NCBI GenBank assembly: GCA_007127595.1 | Contig: SKZA01000318.1 | Coordinates: forward strand, 1-16,187 | Origin: Kiritimatiellia bacterium | GTDB taxonomy: Bacteria > Verrucomicrobiota > Kiritimatiellia > SLAD01 | Direction of reading: 5' to 3' | Length of the DNA: 16,187 nucleotides | Translations under genes and position numbers: made by a program | Notes under the pieces: generated by a model | The model's database searches: none | What the model saw: only the letters and a program-made list of their open reading frames with translations | Told to the model about the DNA's origin: nothing | Shown: piece by piece, positions 6,165 through 13,162 of the stretch | How positions within the stretch are numbered: the first letter of the stretch is position 1 | Layout of the letters: each line of letters begins with the position of its first letter

Positions 6165-8032
6165 TGGCATTGTCACAAGCCAAGACAGCATGCGAGCCGT
6201 GCGTGGTGCGCGGGCGTGGATGGCGGTGCGTCAGGCACGCGATTGTCCTCGTCCTGCCGTTCGTCCTGGCGTGCCGCTCATACGCGGTGCACGTCCGCAT
6301 GGAACTGGCGCCGGAAGCCGTGGAGATCGGAGAGTCCGCCGATCTTGCGTTCATCATCGAGGCCGATGATGTGGGGCAGCCGGCGCCGCCCGAACTGCCC
6401 GAGATCGCCGGCTTACGTGTCGGGCGCCCCTCCGTGGAACAGACCTTTTCGAGGACGGAAGTCAATGGCGTGCTCGAACATCGCCGCTCCACGACCTACC
6501 GGTTTAGGATTGTTCCGTTGCAGCCTGGAGAATATGTAATCGGTCCGTTTGCCTATGAGCATGACGGAGAAGTATTTGAACTTCCGGCCCGGACCCTGCG
6601 TGTCGTGGCGCCCCGCCATGCGGATGGACGGGAGGAATCGGTGCATGATCTGTCCGACCTGGTATTCGCCACGCTTGAAGTGGACAGGGATCGGGTCTAC
6701 ATCCACGAACCCTTCACCTTGACCCTTGCGATCTACTCGCGCGAATTGAATCTTGGCCGCGATGTGTCCCTCATGAATCTGCCCGACACGGGCATCTCTA
6801 CCCAGCCTTTTCAGGAACTGCGTCCCGTGCGCGAAATCGTAGGCGATCGTATTTATGATGTGCGCCGGTATCAAACGCAGATTCGCCCGTTGACGTCCGG
6901 CACCATCCATCTTGCGCCTGAACTCCGCATACAAGTCCTTGTTCAACGCTCGCGCGAGAGGGGGCGCGGACCGTTTGATGATCCGTTCTTCCGCGGATTT
7001 TTCTCCAATTACGATGCGCATCCGATTGAGTTGTCCCTGGACCCCGTGGAAGTGATCGCGCGTCCGATCCCGGCGGAGCGACCGGCCTCGTACACCGGCG
7101 GTGTGGGCTCGTTCGATTTCAGCGTGCGCGTGCAACCCAAAGAGGTGCGTGCGGGAGATCCCATTACGCTTACGATCATGATTGAAGGTGAAGGGAACAT
7201 GGACGCCGTGGCCGCGCCGTCGTTGCAGGACAGCGACTTATTTCGCGTGTATCCGCCACGTTTGACGAACCAGGATTTGAACCGCGCCCTCACGCGCGGA
7301 CGCAAGCTTTACGAACAAGTAATCATACCGCGCACGGAAGAGGCACGGGAAGTGCCGCCGCTGGAGTTCAGTTATTTCGACCCGCGCCGGGAACGGTTTG
7401 AGACCGTCGTTCAAGGGCCGTTCGAATTGGCGATCTCGCCCGCTGATCCGGCGGAAACGCGCGTCGTGCGCGGCGACGACGTGACGGGCGAACGCGCCAC
7501 ACGTGTCGTGGGACATGACATCATGTATCTCATGCCGGCGCCGAACCGATGGGCGAATGCGCAGGACGGGCCGTGGTACGTGCGCCCGACGTTCCTGGCG
7601 CTGCAAACCCTTCCGCCCGCTTTGGTGTTGGCGGTGTTGCTCTTCGCGCGGCGTCGTCGCGCGCTGGACGCAGATGTGGCGTTGGCGCGGCGGTACCGCG
7701 CGCCGCGTAGTGCGCGGCGCGGCTTGCGCCAGGCGGAACAGGCGTTGCGCAATCATTCCGTCAGCGATTTCCACGACGGGGTGTGGTTGGCGTTAACCGC
7801 ATATTTCGGCAATCGACTCAATCTCCCGCCGGGTTCGGTGACGGTGGATGAAGTGCAACGCGTGATGCGTGAAAAAGGCATGGACGAGAAGACCTTGAAA
7901 GCGATCGGCTATTTGTTCGCCGATTGCGAGCACATGCGGTTTGCGCGAGGGACGATCGAGCCGGGACAGATGCGGACGATGCTCGAGGATTTCCGGAACG
8001 TCTTGAAGGCATGCGAAAGGGTGAAGACATGA
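6164..8032 (+). CDS. batD: BatD: large periplasmic membrane-anchored protein (oxygen-tolerance family)
   Basis: The 622-residue protein has an N-terminal signal segment (hydrophobic about 25-37, likely processing near SYA41). The long beta-sandwich region typical of BatD follows, including PLQPGEYVIGPF and the repeat-like YTGGVGSFDFSVRV followed by IMIEGEGNMDAV. A membrane span near residues 478-495 is followed by RRRR. A cytoplasmic helical tail ends the protein and resembles the tail of BatX (FADCEHMRFARG in place of SDLVKFARF). ATG 6164 shares one base with the batBC stop and follows GGAGAAGG at 6149-6156. Its gene position between batBC and batE matches other Bat operons. BatD is thought to be the periplasmic partner of the VWA proteins; no enzyme motif is visible. 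Confidence 0.93.
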   Translation: MALSQAKTACEPCVVRGRGWRCVRHAIVLVLPFVLACRSYAVHVRMELAPEAVEIGESADLAFIIEADDVGQPAPPELPEIAGLRVGRPSVEQTFSRTEVNGVLEHRRSTTYRFRIVPLQPGEYVIGPFAYEHDGEVFELPARTLRVVAPRHADGREESVHDLSDLVFATLEVDRDRVYIHEPFTLTLAIYSRELNLGRDVSLMNLPDTGISTQPFQELRPVREIVGDRIYDVRRYQTQIRPLTSGTIHLAPELRIQVLVQRSRERGRGPFDDPFFRGFFSNYDAHPIELSLDPVEVIARPIPAERPASYTGGVGSFDFSVRVQPKEVRAGDPITLTIMIEGEGNMDAVAAPSLQDSDLFRVYPPRLTNQDLNRALTRGRKLYEQVIIPRTEEAREVPPLEFSYFDPRRERFETVVQGPFELAISPADPAETRVVRGDDVTGERATRVVGHDIMYLMPAPNRWANAQDGPWYVRPTFLALQTLPPALVLAVLLFARRRRALDADVALARRYRAPRSARRGLRQAEQALRNHSVSDFHDGVWLALTAYFGNRLNLPPGSVTVDEVQRVMREKGMDEKTLKAIGYLFADCEHMRFARGTIEPGQMRTMLEDFRNVLKACERVKT

Positions 8033-8808
8033 GCCGCGGCCGACGTCATCCTGAGCATCTCCGGGCCGTACTGGGGCTGCTCTGCCTGTTCGCCCTTGGC
8101 GCCGTTCACGCGTCGTCGCCCGGGGAGCGTTTCGCGCAGGCGGCGCAAGCGTATGATGCGGAGCAGTTTGAAACGGCCGTGACGCTGTACGAAGGTCTGG
8201 TCCGCGATGGTTTCCGCGCGCCGGAACTCTTCTTTAATCTGGGTAATGCCCATTTCCGAGCGGGCAACATGGGCGCCGCCGTGCTCTATTACAAGAAGGC
8301 CGCGCATCTGGCGCCGCGCGAGCGGGCGATAGGGCACAATCTGGAATTCGCGTTATTGCAGGCCGATGCGGCTCATGTCGCGCCGTCCGCGCCCGCGCGC
8401 TGGCTGCGCATGCTCAGTTTGTCGGAGTGGGCGCTGGCGGCCACGATCGCATGGTGGCTGACGGCGCTGTCCCTGGTGCGTGTGTTGTGGCCGAGCCGTA
8501 TGCGTCGCGGTTGGAGCGGCAGTACGACATTGACGGCCCTGGTCTTGATGTTCTCCTTGGCGGGTTTGATGCAGTGGGCGTCCTTGCACTTCAGACCGGA
8601 AGTCGTTGTCACGCAACCCGGTCAGGAAGCGCGTTTCGCGCCGTTCGATGGATCGACCGCACATTTTGCGCTTCCCGTGGGTTCCGTTGCGCTCGTGGAG
8701 GAACGGACGGATGACGGTTGGTACAAAGTGCGTGTGGGTGAGAAGGGCGGATATATCCGCCAAACGGCGGCGACGGTGATTGACCCGTGGAAGACCGGTC
8801 TGGAATAG
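8029..8808 (+). CDS. batE: BatE: TPR protein with two membrane spans and SH3-like domain
   Basis: The 259-residue product begins with a signal peptide (R-rich n-region, hydrophobic 12-26, AVHA cleavage region). TPR units follow (about 35-100, LFFNLGNAHFRAGNMGAAVLYYKKA split across repeats), then two membrane spans (about 133-152 and 166-185). The C-terminus is a bacterial SH3-like domain (about 190-252, with DDGWYKVRVGEKGGYI). This is the standard BatE architecture. ATG 8029 overlaps the batD stop by 4 nt (ATGA) and has AAAGG at 8016-8020; longer in-frame starts would lie inside batD. It is the last gene of the operon and converges on alr, with an 84-base gap that shows no convincing terminator. 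Confidence 0.92.
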   Translation: MSRGRRHPEHLRAVLGLLCLFALGAVHASSPGERFAQAAQAYDAEQFETAVTLYEGLVRDGFRAPELFFNLGNAHFRAGNMGAAVLYYKKAAHLAPRERAIGHNLEFALLQADAAHVAPSAPARWLRMLSLSEWALAATIAWWLTALSLVRVLWPSRMRRGWSGSTTLTALVLMFSLAGLMQWASLHFRPEVVVTQPGQEARFAPFDGSTAHFALPVGSVALVEERTDDGWYKVRVGEKGGYIRQTAATVIDPWKTGLE

Positions 8809-8892
8809 ATGGATTATCGCATAGTCGATCCCCGGAAGTTTCGGTGACTGGTATCACATCGGCTATTGCCGTTGTGGCGGCGGGGGTCTGCA

Positions 8893-10032
8893 TCATTTCT
8901 GCGACGGCGGATTGGTGGATGCGCCATTGAGATAACGCCGCTCCGCAGCACCATCGATCCCGACCAGAATCTCGTACGGAATCGTGCGACAGATCTTCGC
9001 CAGTTCCCCCGCCCAGATCGACGCGTCGCCCTGCTGGCCGATCAAGACCGCTTCGTCGCCCGCGCCCGCTTCGCTGGTCGGTCCCAGGTCCACCGTCACC
9101 CAGTTCATGCTCACGCGCCCAATGACCGGGCAACGCCGTCCGCGAATCAGGACATGGCCCCGGTTGCTGAGCGCGCGGTGATAGCCGTCGGCGTACCCGA
9201 CGGAAAGCACCGCCATGCGCGTCGGCGCGTCGGTCGTGTAGGTGCCGTAGTAGCCGACCGGGAAATGTGCGGGAACGGCTTTCACCTGCATGACGCTGGC
9301 TTTCCACTGAAGAAACGGGCGCGTACGGAACCGCATGCGGGGATCGTTTGTGCCGTATCCGTAGAGGCAGATCCCGGGACGAATAGCGTCCAGGTCCCAC
9401 TCGGGATGGTACAGGATGGCGCGACTACTGGAGAGATGCTTAAACAGCGGCTGTCCTCTTTGCGCTTCCAGAGCTCTCGCCACTTCGAGAAAGCGCTCCG
9501 CCTGTTCCTCCGCCCGTTGCGGCTCGTTGGGCTCCACCGTAGCGAAATGGCTGCATAGCCCGGCGATTTCCAGACCTTTTTCACGGCGTAATTGGTGGTA
9601 TGTTTCGGGCGCATCCTGCCAAGGCGCGCCCAGTCGGCCCATGCCCGTATCCACTTTAAGATGGGCCTCAAGTGTAGTGTTGGCCCGGCGCGCCGCATCG
9701 GCCAGGGTGCGCCCGTGTTCAACGCTCACCACGATGGGCGTGATGCGCTCGTGCGTCAGAACGGGCACGTCCTCCGCGTCCACGACGCCCATGACCAGGA
9801 TATTCACGTCCGGTAGCGCGCCCCTGATTTCCAACGCTTCGTGTAGGTGCGCCACGGCCAGCCAGCGTACGCCTGCCTGTGTCGCGGTCTCCGCCATGGG
9901 CACGAGGCCGTGCCCATACGCGTTGGCCTTTACGACGAACATGATTTCCGTGGTCGAGCGAATGGCCGCGCGCAGCGCCGCAATATTGTCACGGAGCCCG
10001 GTGGAATTGATCTCTACCCATGAACTGTTCAT
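8893..10032 (-). CDS. alr: Alanine racemase
   Basis: The 379-residue, PLP-dependent enzyme interconverts L- and D-alanine and supplies D-Ala for peptidoglycan. The PLP lysine is K35 in VVKANAYGHG, and the opposing catalytic tyrosine is Y280 in LSVGYADGYHRALSNRG. VDTGMGRLG (128-136) and the C-terminal beta domain with VIGRVSMNWVTVDL (303-316) are also present. The last motif has Asn310 where many homologues have Asp (RVCMDQ); this variant is known in related phyla as far as I recall, so activity is expected. ATG 10032 fits the usual N-terminus; only a weak GGAAA precedes it. A longer open frame to 10284 would run through two palindromic repeats and was rejected. The gene is convergent with batE and divergent from the GNAT-nitrilase gene. 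Confidence 0.95.
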   Translation of the reverse strand: MNSSWVEINSTGLRDNIAALRAAIRSTTEIMFVVKANAYGHGLVPMAETATQAGVRWLAVAHLHEALEIRGALPDVNILVMGVVDAEDVPVLTHERITPIVVSVEHGRTLADAARRANTTLEAHLKVDTGMGRLGAPWQDAPETYHQLRREKGLEIAGLCSHFATVEPNEPQRAEEQAERFLEVARALEAQRGQPLFKHLSSSRAILYHPEWDLDAIRPGICLYGYGTNDPRMRFRTRPFLQWKASVMQVKAVPAHFPVGYYGTYTTDAPTRMAVLSVGYADGYHRALSNRGHVLIRGRRCPVIGRVSMNWVTVDLGPTSEAGAGDEAVLIGQQGDASIWAGELAKICRTIPYEILVGIDGAAERRYLNGASTNPPSQK

Positions 10033-10105
10033 TGAAATTTCCGATTCGCACGATACGCCAGCGAGGCGTCGTTCGTCCAGCTTCACCCTGTCGATTCCGC
10101 CGCTC

Positions 10106-10159
10106 GGAGCGGGCACGTTTCCGCGTCCGAGCGCCCGGCCCGGGAAGCCGGGCCGCTCC
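10106..10159. repeat. 54-bp palindromic repeat element
   Basis: The outer arms GGAGCGG (10106-10112) and CCGCTCC (10153-10159) are perfectly complementary. Inside is a perfect 7-bp hairpin, GGCCCGG-GAAG-CCGGGCC (10137-10154), and a weaker stem from CGGGC with GCCCG. It resembles REP-like intergenic elements; only one copy is in the window. Confidence 0.6.
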
Positions 10160-10183
10160 AGTTCGAACGTAGACCACAAAGCT

Positions 10184-10263
10184 TGGAGGGCGACACTCCG
10201 TGGAGCCGGGAAAACGTACGGGACAGCGAACCGAATTCGGCTCGGCGGGAGCCTCGCCCTCCA
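10184..10263. repeat. 80-bp palindromic repeat element with perfect 10-bp terminal inverted repeats
   Basis: TGGAGGGCGA (10184-10193) and TCGCCCTCCA (10254-10263) are exact inverted repeats. An inner stem pairs GAGCCG (10203-10208) with CGGCTC (10238-10243), and CCGAATTCGG (10231-10240) is itself palindromic. Size and symmetry fit a dispersed non-autonomous intergenic element; genome-wide copy number cannot be judged from here. Confidence 0.65.
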
Positions 10264-10292
10264 GCCCGAACGCAAACCGCTCACAACACGCT

Positions 10293-10321
10293 GGCATGAT
10301 CGCGCCGCGGCGTGTTATCTT
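10293..10321 (+). promoter_or_regulatory. Weak candidate promoter for the GNAT-nitrilase gene
   Basis: TGGCAT (10293-10298), a 17-base spacer and TATCTT (10316-10321) are weakly promoter-like and would give a leader of about 28 bases. The inverted pair AACACGC/GCGTGTT straddles it and could be an operator. The -35 match is poor, so this is tentative. Confidence 0.2.
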
Positions 10322-10355
10322 GCCGCCCGTACACCGTCCACATGAGGAACACACT

Positions 10356-11915
10356 ATGAGCAAGAAGCTGGATATCGCCGATTTTGAAAGCGAGATCATA
10401 CTACGCAACATCAAGCCCGAGGACTTCGATGCGATCGTCGCCCTGCAGAAGAAATGCTTTCCGCGCATGGCTCCGTGGGACCGGGCGCAGTTCGACAGCC
10501 AACTCGAAATCTTCCCCGAAGGCCAGTTCTGTATCGAAGTGGACGGCCGGATCGTGGCGTCGGCGACCAGCCTGATTGTGGATTTCGATCTCTATTCCGA
10601 CTGGCATAACTGGAAGGAAATTTCCGACAACGGATACATCCGTAATCATGATCCGAACGGTGATACCATGTATGGGATCGAGATCATGGTCGACCCCGAT
10701 CATCGCGGCATGAAGCTGGCGCGCCGTCTCTACGCTGCGCGCAAGAACCTCGTGCGCGAGAAGAACCTCAAGAGCATCGTCATCGGCGGACGCATCCCCG
10801 GCTATCACAAACACGAGGACGAGATGACGGCGCATGAATACGCCGAGAACGTCGAAGACAAGACGCTGTACGATCCCGTGCTGACCACGCAACTCGCCAA
10901 CGGCTTTGAACTGAAGCAGTTGATTCCGGACTACATGCCGTCCGACGAGGATAGCGTGGGGTGGGCGACCTATCTTGAATGGACCAATGTGGATTATCGC
11001 CCGTACAAGAAACGCGCCATACGGCCCGTACAGGTCGTGCGCATCGCCGCCGTGCAATATCAGATGCGCGCGATCAAGGACTTCGATGAATTCATTCAGC
11101 AGTGCGACTTCTTTGTGGACTCGGCTTCCGATTATAAATGCGACTTCGTTCTGTTTCCGGAACTGATCACGACGCAACTCCTGTCGTTCTGCGAAACGAA
11201 ACGGCCCGGCGACGCGGCGCGTCAGCTCGCAGAGTTTACGCCACAGTATCTCGAAATGTTTTCCGAGTTTGCCATCCGTTACAACATCAACATCATCGGC
11301 GGGTCGCAGTTCGAGGTGGAGGACAATACGCTGTACAACGTCGGCTACTTCTTCGGACGCGACGGCACCATTGGGCGTCAGCGCAAGATTCACGTTACGC
11401 CGAACGAATGGAAATGGTGGGGCGTCACCGGCGGCGACAAGATCAATGTGTTCGACACCGATTGCGGGCGGATCGCCATCATGATCTGCTACGATATCGA
11501 GTTCCCCGAGTTGTGTCGTATCGCCGTTCAGAAAGGCGCGCAGATCATCTTTGTGCCGTTCAATACGGACGAACGTCACGGGTACCTACGCGTGCGGCAT
11601 TGTGCGCTGGCCCGTTGTGTCGAGAACCATATCTATGTCGCCGTCGCCGGTTGCGTCGGCAACCTGCCCTTTGTCCATAATGCCGATGTCCATTACGCGC
11701 AGTCGGGCATCTTTACGCCGGCGGACTTTTCGTTTAGTCGCGATGCAATCGCAGCTGAATGCAATCCGAACATCGAAACGTTCGTCATTCAGGACGTGGA
11801 CATCGAGCTGTTGCGCCGCCATCGCTACCGCGGCACCACCACCAACTGGAACGATCGGCGCAAGGATCTCTACGAAATCCGCTATACCGAAGACGGAAAA
11901 TCGAAATCCGTGTGA
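10356..11915 (+). CDS. GNAT acetyltransferase-nitrilase (carbon-nitrogen hydrolase) fusion protein
   Basis: The 519-residue protein has two domains. Residues about 14-210 form a GNAT acetyltransferase, with the acetyl-CoA-binding motif in IMVDPDHRGMKLARRLYAA (110-128). Residues about 226-490 form a nitrilase-superfamily hydrolase with a complete triad: E269 (LFPELIT), K344 (RKIHVTPNE) and C378 (MICYDIEFPE). This arrangement matches the nitrilase-superfamily branch with a RimI-like N-terminal fusion (branch NB12). Its physiological substrate is unknown as far as I know. An amide hydrolase acting on, or in concert with, an acylated amine is a reasonable guess. ATG 10356 follows GAGGAA at 10344-10349, 6 bases away. 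No signal peptide is seen, so it is cytoplasmic. The last residues (GKSKSV) overlap a partial copy of the 7-bp repeat sequence. Confidence 0.93.
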   Translation: MSKKLDIADFESEIILRNIKPEDFDAIVALQKKCFPRMAPWDRAQFDSQLEIFPEGQFCIEVDGRIVASATSLIVDFDLYSDWHNWKEISDNGYIRNHDPNGDTMYGIEIMVDPDHRGMKLARRLYAARKNLVREKNLKSIVIGGRIPGYHKHEDEMTAHEYAENVEDKTLYDPVLTTQLANGFELKQLIPDYMPSDEDSVGWATYLEWTNVDYRPYKKRAIRPVQVVRIAAVQYQMRAIKDFDEFIQQCDFFVDSASDYKCDFVLFPELITTQLLSFCETKRPGDAARQLAEFTPQYLEMFSEFAIRYNINIIGGSQFEVEDNTLYNVGYFFGRDGTIGRQRKIHVTPNEWKWWGVTGGDKINVFDTDCGRIAIMICYDIEFPELCRIAVQKGAQIIFVPFNTDERHGYLRVRHCALARCVENHIYVAVAGCVGNLPFVHNADVHYAQSGIFTPADFSFSRDAIAAECNPNIETFVIQDVDIELLRRHRYRGTTTNWNDRRKDLYEIRYTEDGKSKSV

Positions 11916-12006
11916 ACAGAAGGCCGCTAAACTATTCAACATCTCCGTACTCGTCTGCTCATGCCTTTTTTGAACAGGAGACCGCGGAGACTTGGGCGAG
12001 AGGAGC

Positions 12007-12035
12007 AAATGCCCGCGGTCAAGGCGGGCCCATTT
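12007..12035 (+). terminator. Possible intrinsic terminator after the GNAT-nitrilase gene
   Basis: AAATGCCCGC (12007-12016) pairs with GCGGGC and ATTT (12024-12035), with a two-base bulge and a 7-base loop. A T-rich but interrupted tract (TTTCCTTTCTT) overlaps and follows the right arm. It lies 91 bases after the stop codon. The poor T-run makes it only a moderate candidate. Confidence 0.4.
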
Positions 12036-12091
12036 CCTTTCTTGATTTAAGGGTGAGGGGAACTTGCTACGTGAGCCTTGAGAGCGACTTC

Positions 12092-12190
12092 GGAGCGCGG
12101 CTGTGTCCCGCGCGCTTCGCGCCGGGACCAGCCGCAGCGTTCGCGTGCAAGATGGCTGCGGGTGGTCCTGCGGACACACCCGCGCTCCCG
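12092..12190 (+). repeat. 99-bp structured palindromic repeat, copy A
   Basis: The ends form an 18-bp inverted repeat with two mismatches (left GGAGCGCGGCTGTGTCC, right GGACACACCCGCGCTCC). Inside are two further stems: TCCCGCGC with GCGC and GGGA around a short TTC-containing loop, and ACCAGCCGCAGC with GCTGCGGGTGGT (one mismatch). It is 92 of 99 identical to copy B at 13007-13105, in the same orientation. The two copies bracket vapBC. Confidence 0.85.
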
Positions 12191-12202
12191 CCCCTCTTCC
12201 CC

Positions 12203-12223
12203 CTGAACCCTGAACCCTGAACC
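12203..12223 (+). repeat. CTGAACC tandem array, three units
   Basis: Three perfect 7-bp units lie 13 bases from the vapC stop. Because the period is not a multiple of three, a TGA stop arises in every + strand frame of a three-unit array, while the minus strand stays open. Confidence 0.75.
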
Positions 12224-12236
12224 CTTCTTCCCGCTC

Positions 12237-12668
12237 TCACTGCAACGGATGACGCCATTTCAATCCCGGAAATCGCGCAAAATCGCCGTCGGTGGAAATC
12301 CATTCACAATCGTATTCGATCGCCAATGCCGCGTGCCATGCGTCGGCGATCAGCTTGCCTTGCGCGGTTACCGCTTCGCAAAGTTCGGAAAAGATCTCCC
12401 AGTTGCGATCGCCCGGCCGCAGCAATTGGGCCTGCGGGCGATCGAGCAGGTTGGCGCAAAACGCGAAGGCGATATCCGTAGGCGTAGGATCTCGAAAGAT
12501 ACGGGGATTGGTGACCACGCGAATGAATCCGCTCAACACCGCTTCCGAGAGACCGAAGGCCGCGGGTCCGGTGACGAGTTCGGTCAGCCATTTCGCGTAA
12601 CGTGCATGCTCGGCGCCGGCGTCCGGGCGGTGGGCGTAGACCAGCACGTTCACATCGCAGAGCTTCAT
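12237..12668 (-). CDS. vapC: VapC-type PIN-domain toxin (putative RNase)
   Basis: The 143-residue PIN-domain protein has the acidic metal-binding residues expected of the family: D5 (KLCDVNVLVYA), E42 (LSEAVLSGFIR), D109 (LIADAWHAALA) and D127/D129 (STDGDFARFPGL). VapC toxins are Mg2+-dependent ribonucleases that typically cleave tRNA or rRNA; the target here cannot be deduced. ATG 12668 overlaps the stop of the antitoxin gene by 4 nt, the normal antitoxin-first VapBC order. The locus is enclosed by two copies of one structured repeat, consistent with a separate acquisition history. It appears intact. Confidence 0.92.
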   Translation of the reverse strand: MKLCDVNVLVYAHRPDAGAEHARYAKWLTELVTGPAAFGLSEAVLSGFIRVVTNPRIFRDPTPTDIAFAFCANLLDRPQAQLLRPGDRNWEIFSELCEAVTAQGKLIADAWHAALAIEYDCEWISTDGDFARFPGLKWRHPLQ

Positions 12669-12916
12669 CGCGAACCTCGGTAAGCTTCCTGATCCTCCGC
12701 GACGAGCAAGGCGCTGGTCCGATCCAGGTCCACGCCCGGCTGGTGACCACCCTCTCCATATGTGATAAGTCGAAAGGGCTTGGCTTTAGCCGGTGCGTGT
12801 TTCAGGGCCCTGCGCCCGGCATCGGCCATGAAGGCGCTGAAACTTATCCCTCGTCGCGCGGCCGCCGCCCGCAAGCGCTTGGCCAACTGATCATCTAGAA
12901 AGATCGTCGTTCTCAT
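12665..12916 (-). CDS. vapB: VapB-type antitoxin, ribbon-helix-helix DNA-binding protein
   Basis: The 83-residue protein starts with a ribbon-helix-helix segment (MRTTIFLDDQLAKRLRAAAA, then RRGISFSAFMADAGRRAL). A flexible C-terminal part (about 45-83, with VDLDRTSALLVAEDQEAY) probably wraps the toxin. It neutralises VapC and represses its own operon by family analogy. ATG 12916 is preferred over ATG 12922 because it coincides with the predicted transcription start of a promoter at 12923-12951, and neither has a Shine-Dalgarno. The stop overlaps vapC by 4 nt. Confidence 0.88.
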   Translation of the reverse strand: MRTTIFLDDQLAKRLRAAAARRGISFSAFMADAGRRALKHAPAKAKPFRLITYGEGGHQPGVDLDRTSALLVAEDQEAYRGSR

Positions 12917-12917
12917 G

Positions 12918-12937
12918 ATCATACTATATTATCATAC
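12918..12937 (-). promoter_or_regulatory. Candidate VapB operator: direct repeat ATCATAC around the -10 box
   Basis: ATCATAC occurs at 12918-12924 and again at 12931-12937, separated by six bases and overlapping the predicted -10 box. Ribbon-helix-helix antitoxins often bind short direct or inverted repeats over their promoter, so autoregulation is inferred. The palindrome ATGATCAT at 12915-12922 overlaps the start codon. Confidence 0.45.
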
Positions 12938-12951
12938 ATTCACACTCTCAA
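12923..12951 (-). promoter_or_regulatory. Sigma-70-like promoter of vapBC, probably leaderless
   Basis: On the minus strand TTGAGA (12951-12946), a 17-base spacer and TATAGT (12928-12923) match the -35/-10 consensus well. Transcription would begin about seven bases after the -10 box, at or next to the A of ATG 12916. Together with the absence of a Shine-Dalgarno, this suggests a leaderless mRNA. The AT-rich stretch stands out from the surrounding GC-rich DNA. Confidence 0.55.
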
Positions 12952-13006
12952 GGGGTATTGCGAAATTTCTTTCCGTGTCAGGGGTTATTTTGGCCCCACA
13001 CAAGCG

Positions 13007-13105
13007 GGAGCGCGGCTGTGTCCCGTGCACTTCGCGCGGGGACCAGCAGCCGCGTTCGCGCGCAAGATGGCTGCGGGTGGTCCTGCGGACACACCCGCGC
13101 TACCG
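13007..13105 (+). repeat. 99-bp structured palindromic repeat, copy B
   Basis: It is the same length as copy A with seven substitutions. Differences in the first inner hairpin leave it paired through a G-U wobble. In the second inner hairpin a shifted register (GCAGCC with GGCTGC) keeps a stem. This suggests that folding, not sequence alone, is maintained. It lies between the vapBC promoter and prfC. Confidence 0.85.
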
Positions 13106-13120
13106 AGTCTCATCCCCCAT

Positions 13121-13152
13121 CTATCCACCCGTCCATCCGTCCATTCGTCCAC
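13121..13152 (+). repeat. 8-bp tandem array (CCGTCCAT type), four degenerate units
   Basis: CTATCCAC, CCGTCCAT, CCGTCCAT and TCGTCCAC follow each other without gaps. The middle two are identical and the outer two differ at a few positions. It lies in the prfC upstream region, with no coding role apparent. Confidence 0.65.
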
Positions 13153-13162
13153 ACCAAACACT

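Larger units (their letters stand above)
10033..10355. other. Divergent intergenic region (323 bp) between alr and the GNAT-nitrilase gene
   Basis: No gene is supported here. The region holds two compound palindromic repeats (10106-10159 and 10184-10263) and a further inverted pair, AACACGC (10285-10291) with GCGTGTT (10310-10316). It must contain promoters for both flanking genes, but no strong match to a sigma-70 promoter is apparent on either strand. Confidence 0.6.
11916..12236. other. Convergent intergenic region (321 bp) between the GNAT-nitrilase gene and vapC
   Basis: No gene is supported. It contains a possible terminator hairpin (12007-12035), one copy of the 99-bp palindromic repeat (12092-12190) and a CTGAACC tandem array (12203-12223). 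Confidence 0.6.

Noticed and set aside
8809..8892. Possible bidirectional terminator between batE and alr
   Set aside because: Only weak stems (for example CCG/CGG and GCCG/CGGC) are present and no T-run follows on either strand.
10033..10284. Longer alr reading frame starting at 10284 (minus strand)
   Set aside because: It would translate both palindromic repeats. The racemase fold begins at the ATG at 10032.
10401..11579. A 392-codon minus-strand open frame opposite the GNAT-nitrilase gene
   Set aside because: The sense gene has intact motifs for two enzyme domains. The antisense product has no family features, no ribosome site and no domain support.
12092..13105. CRISPR-like interpretation of the two 99-bp repeats
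   Set aside because: There are only two copies, 816 bp apart with a toxin-antitoxin operon between, no short regular spacers and no cas genes.
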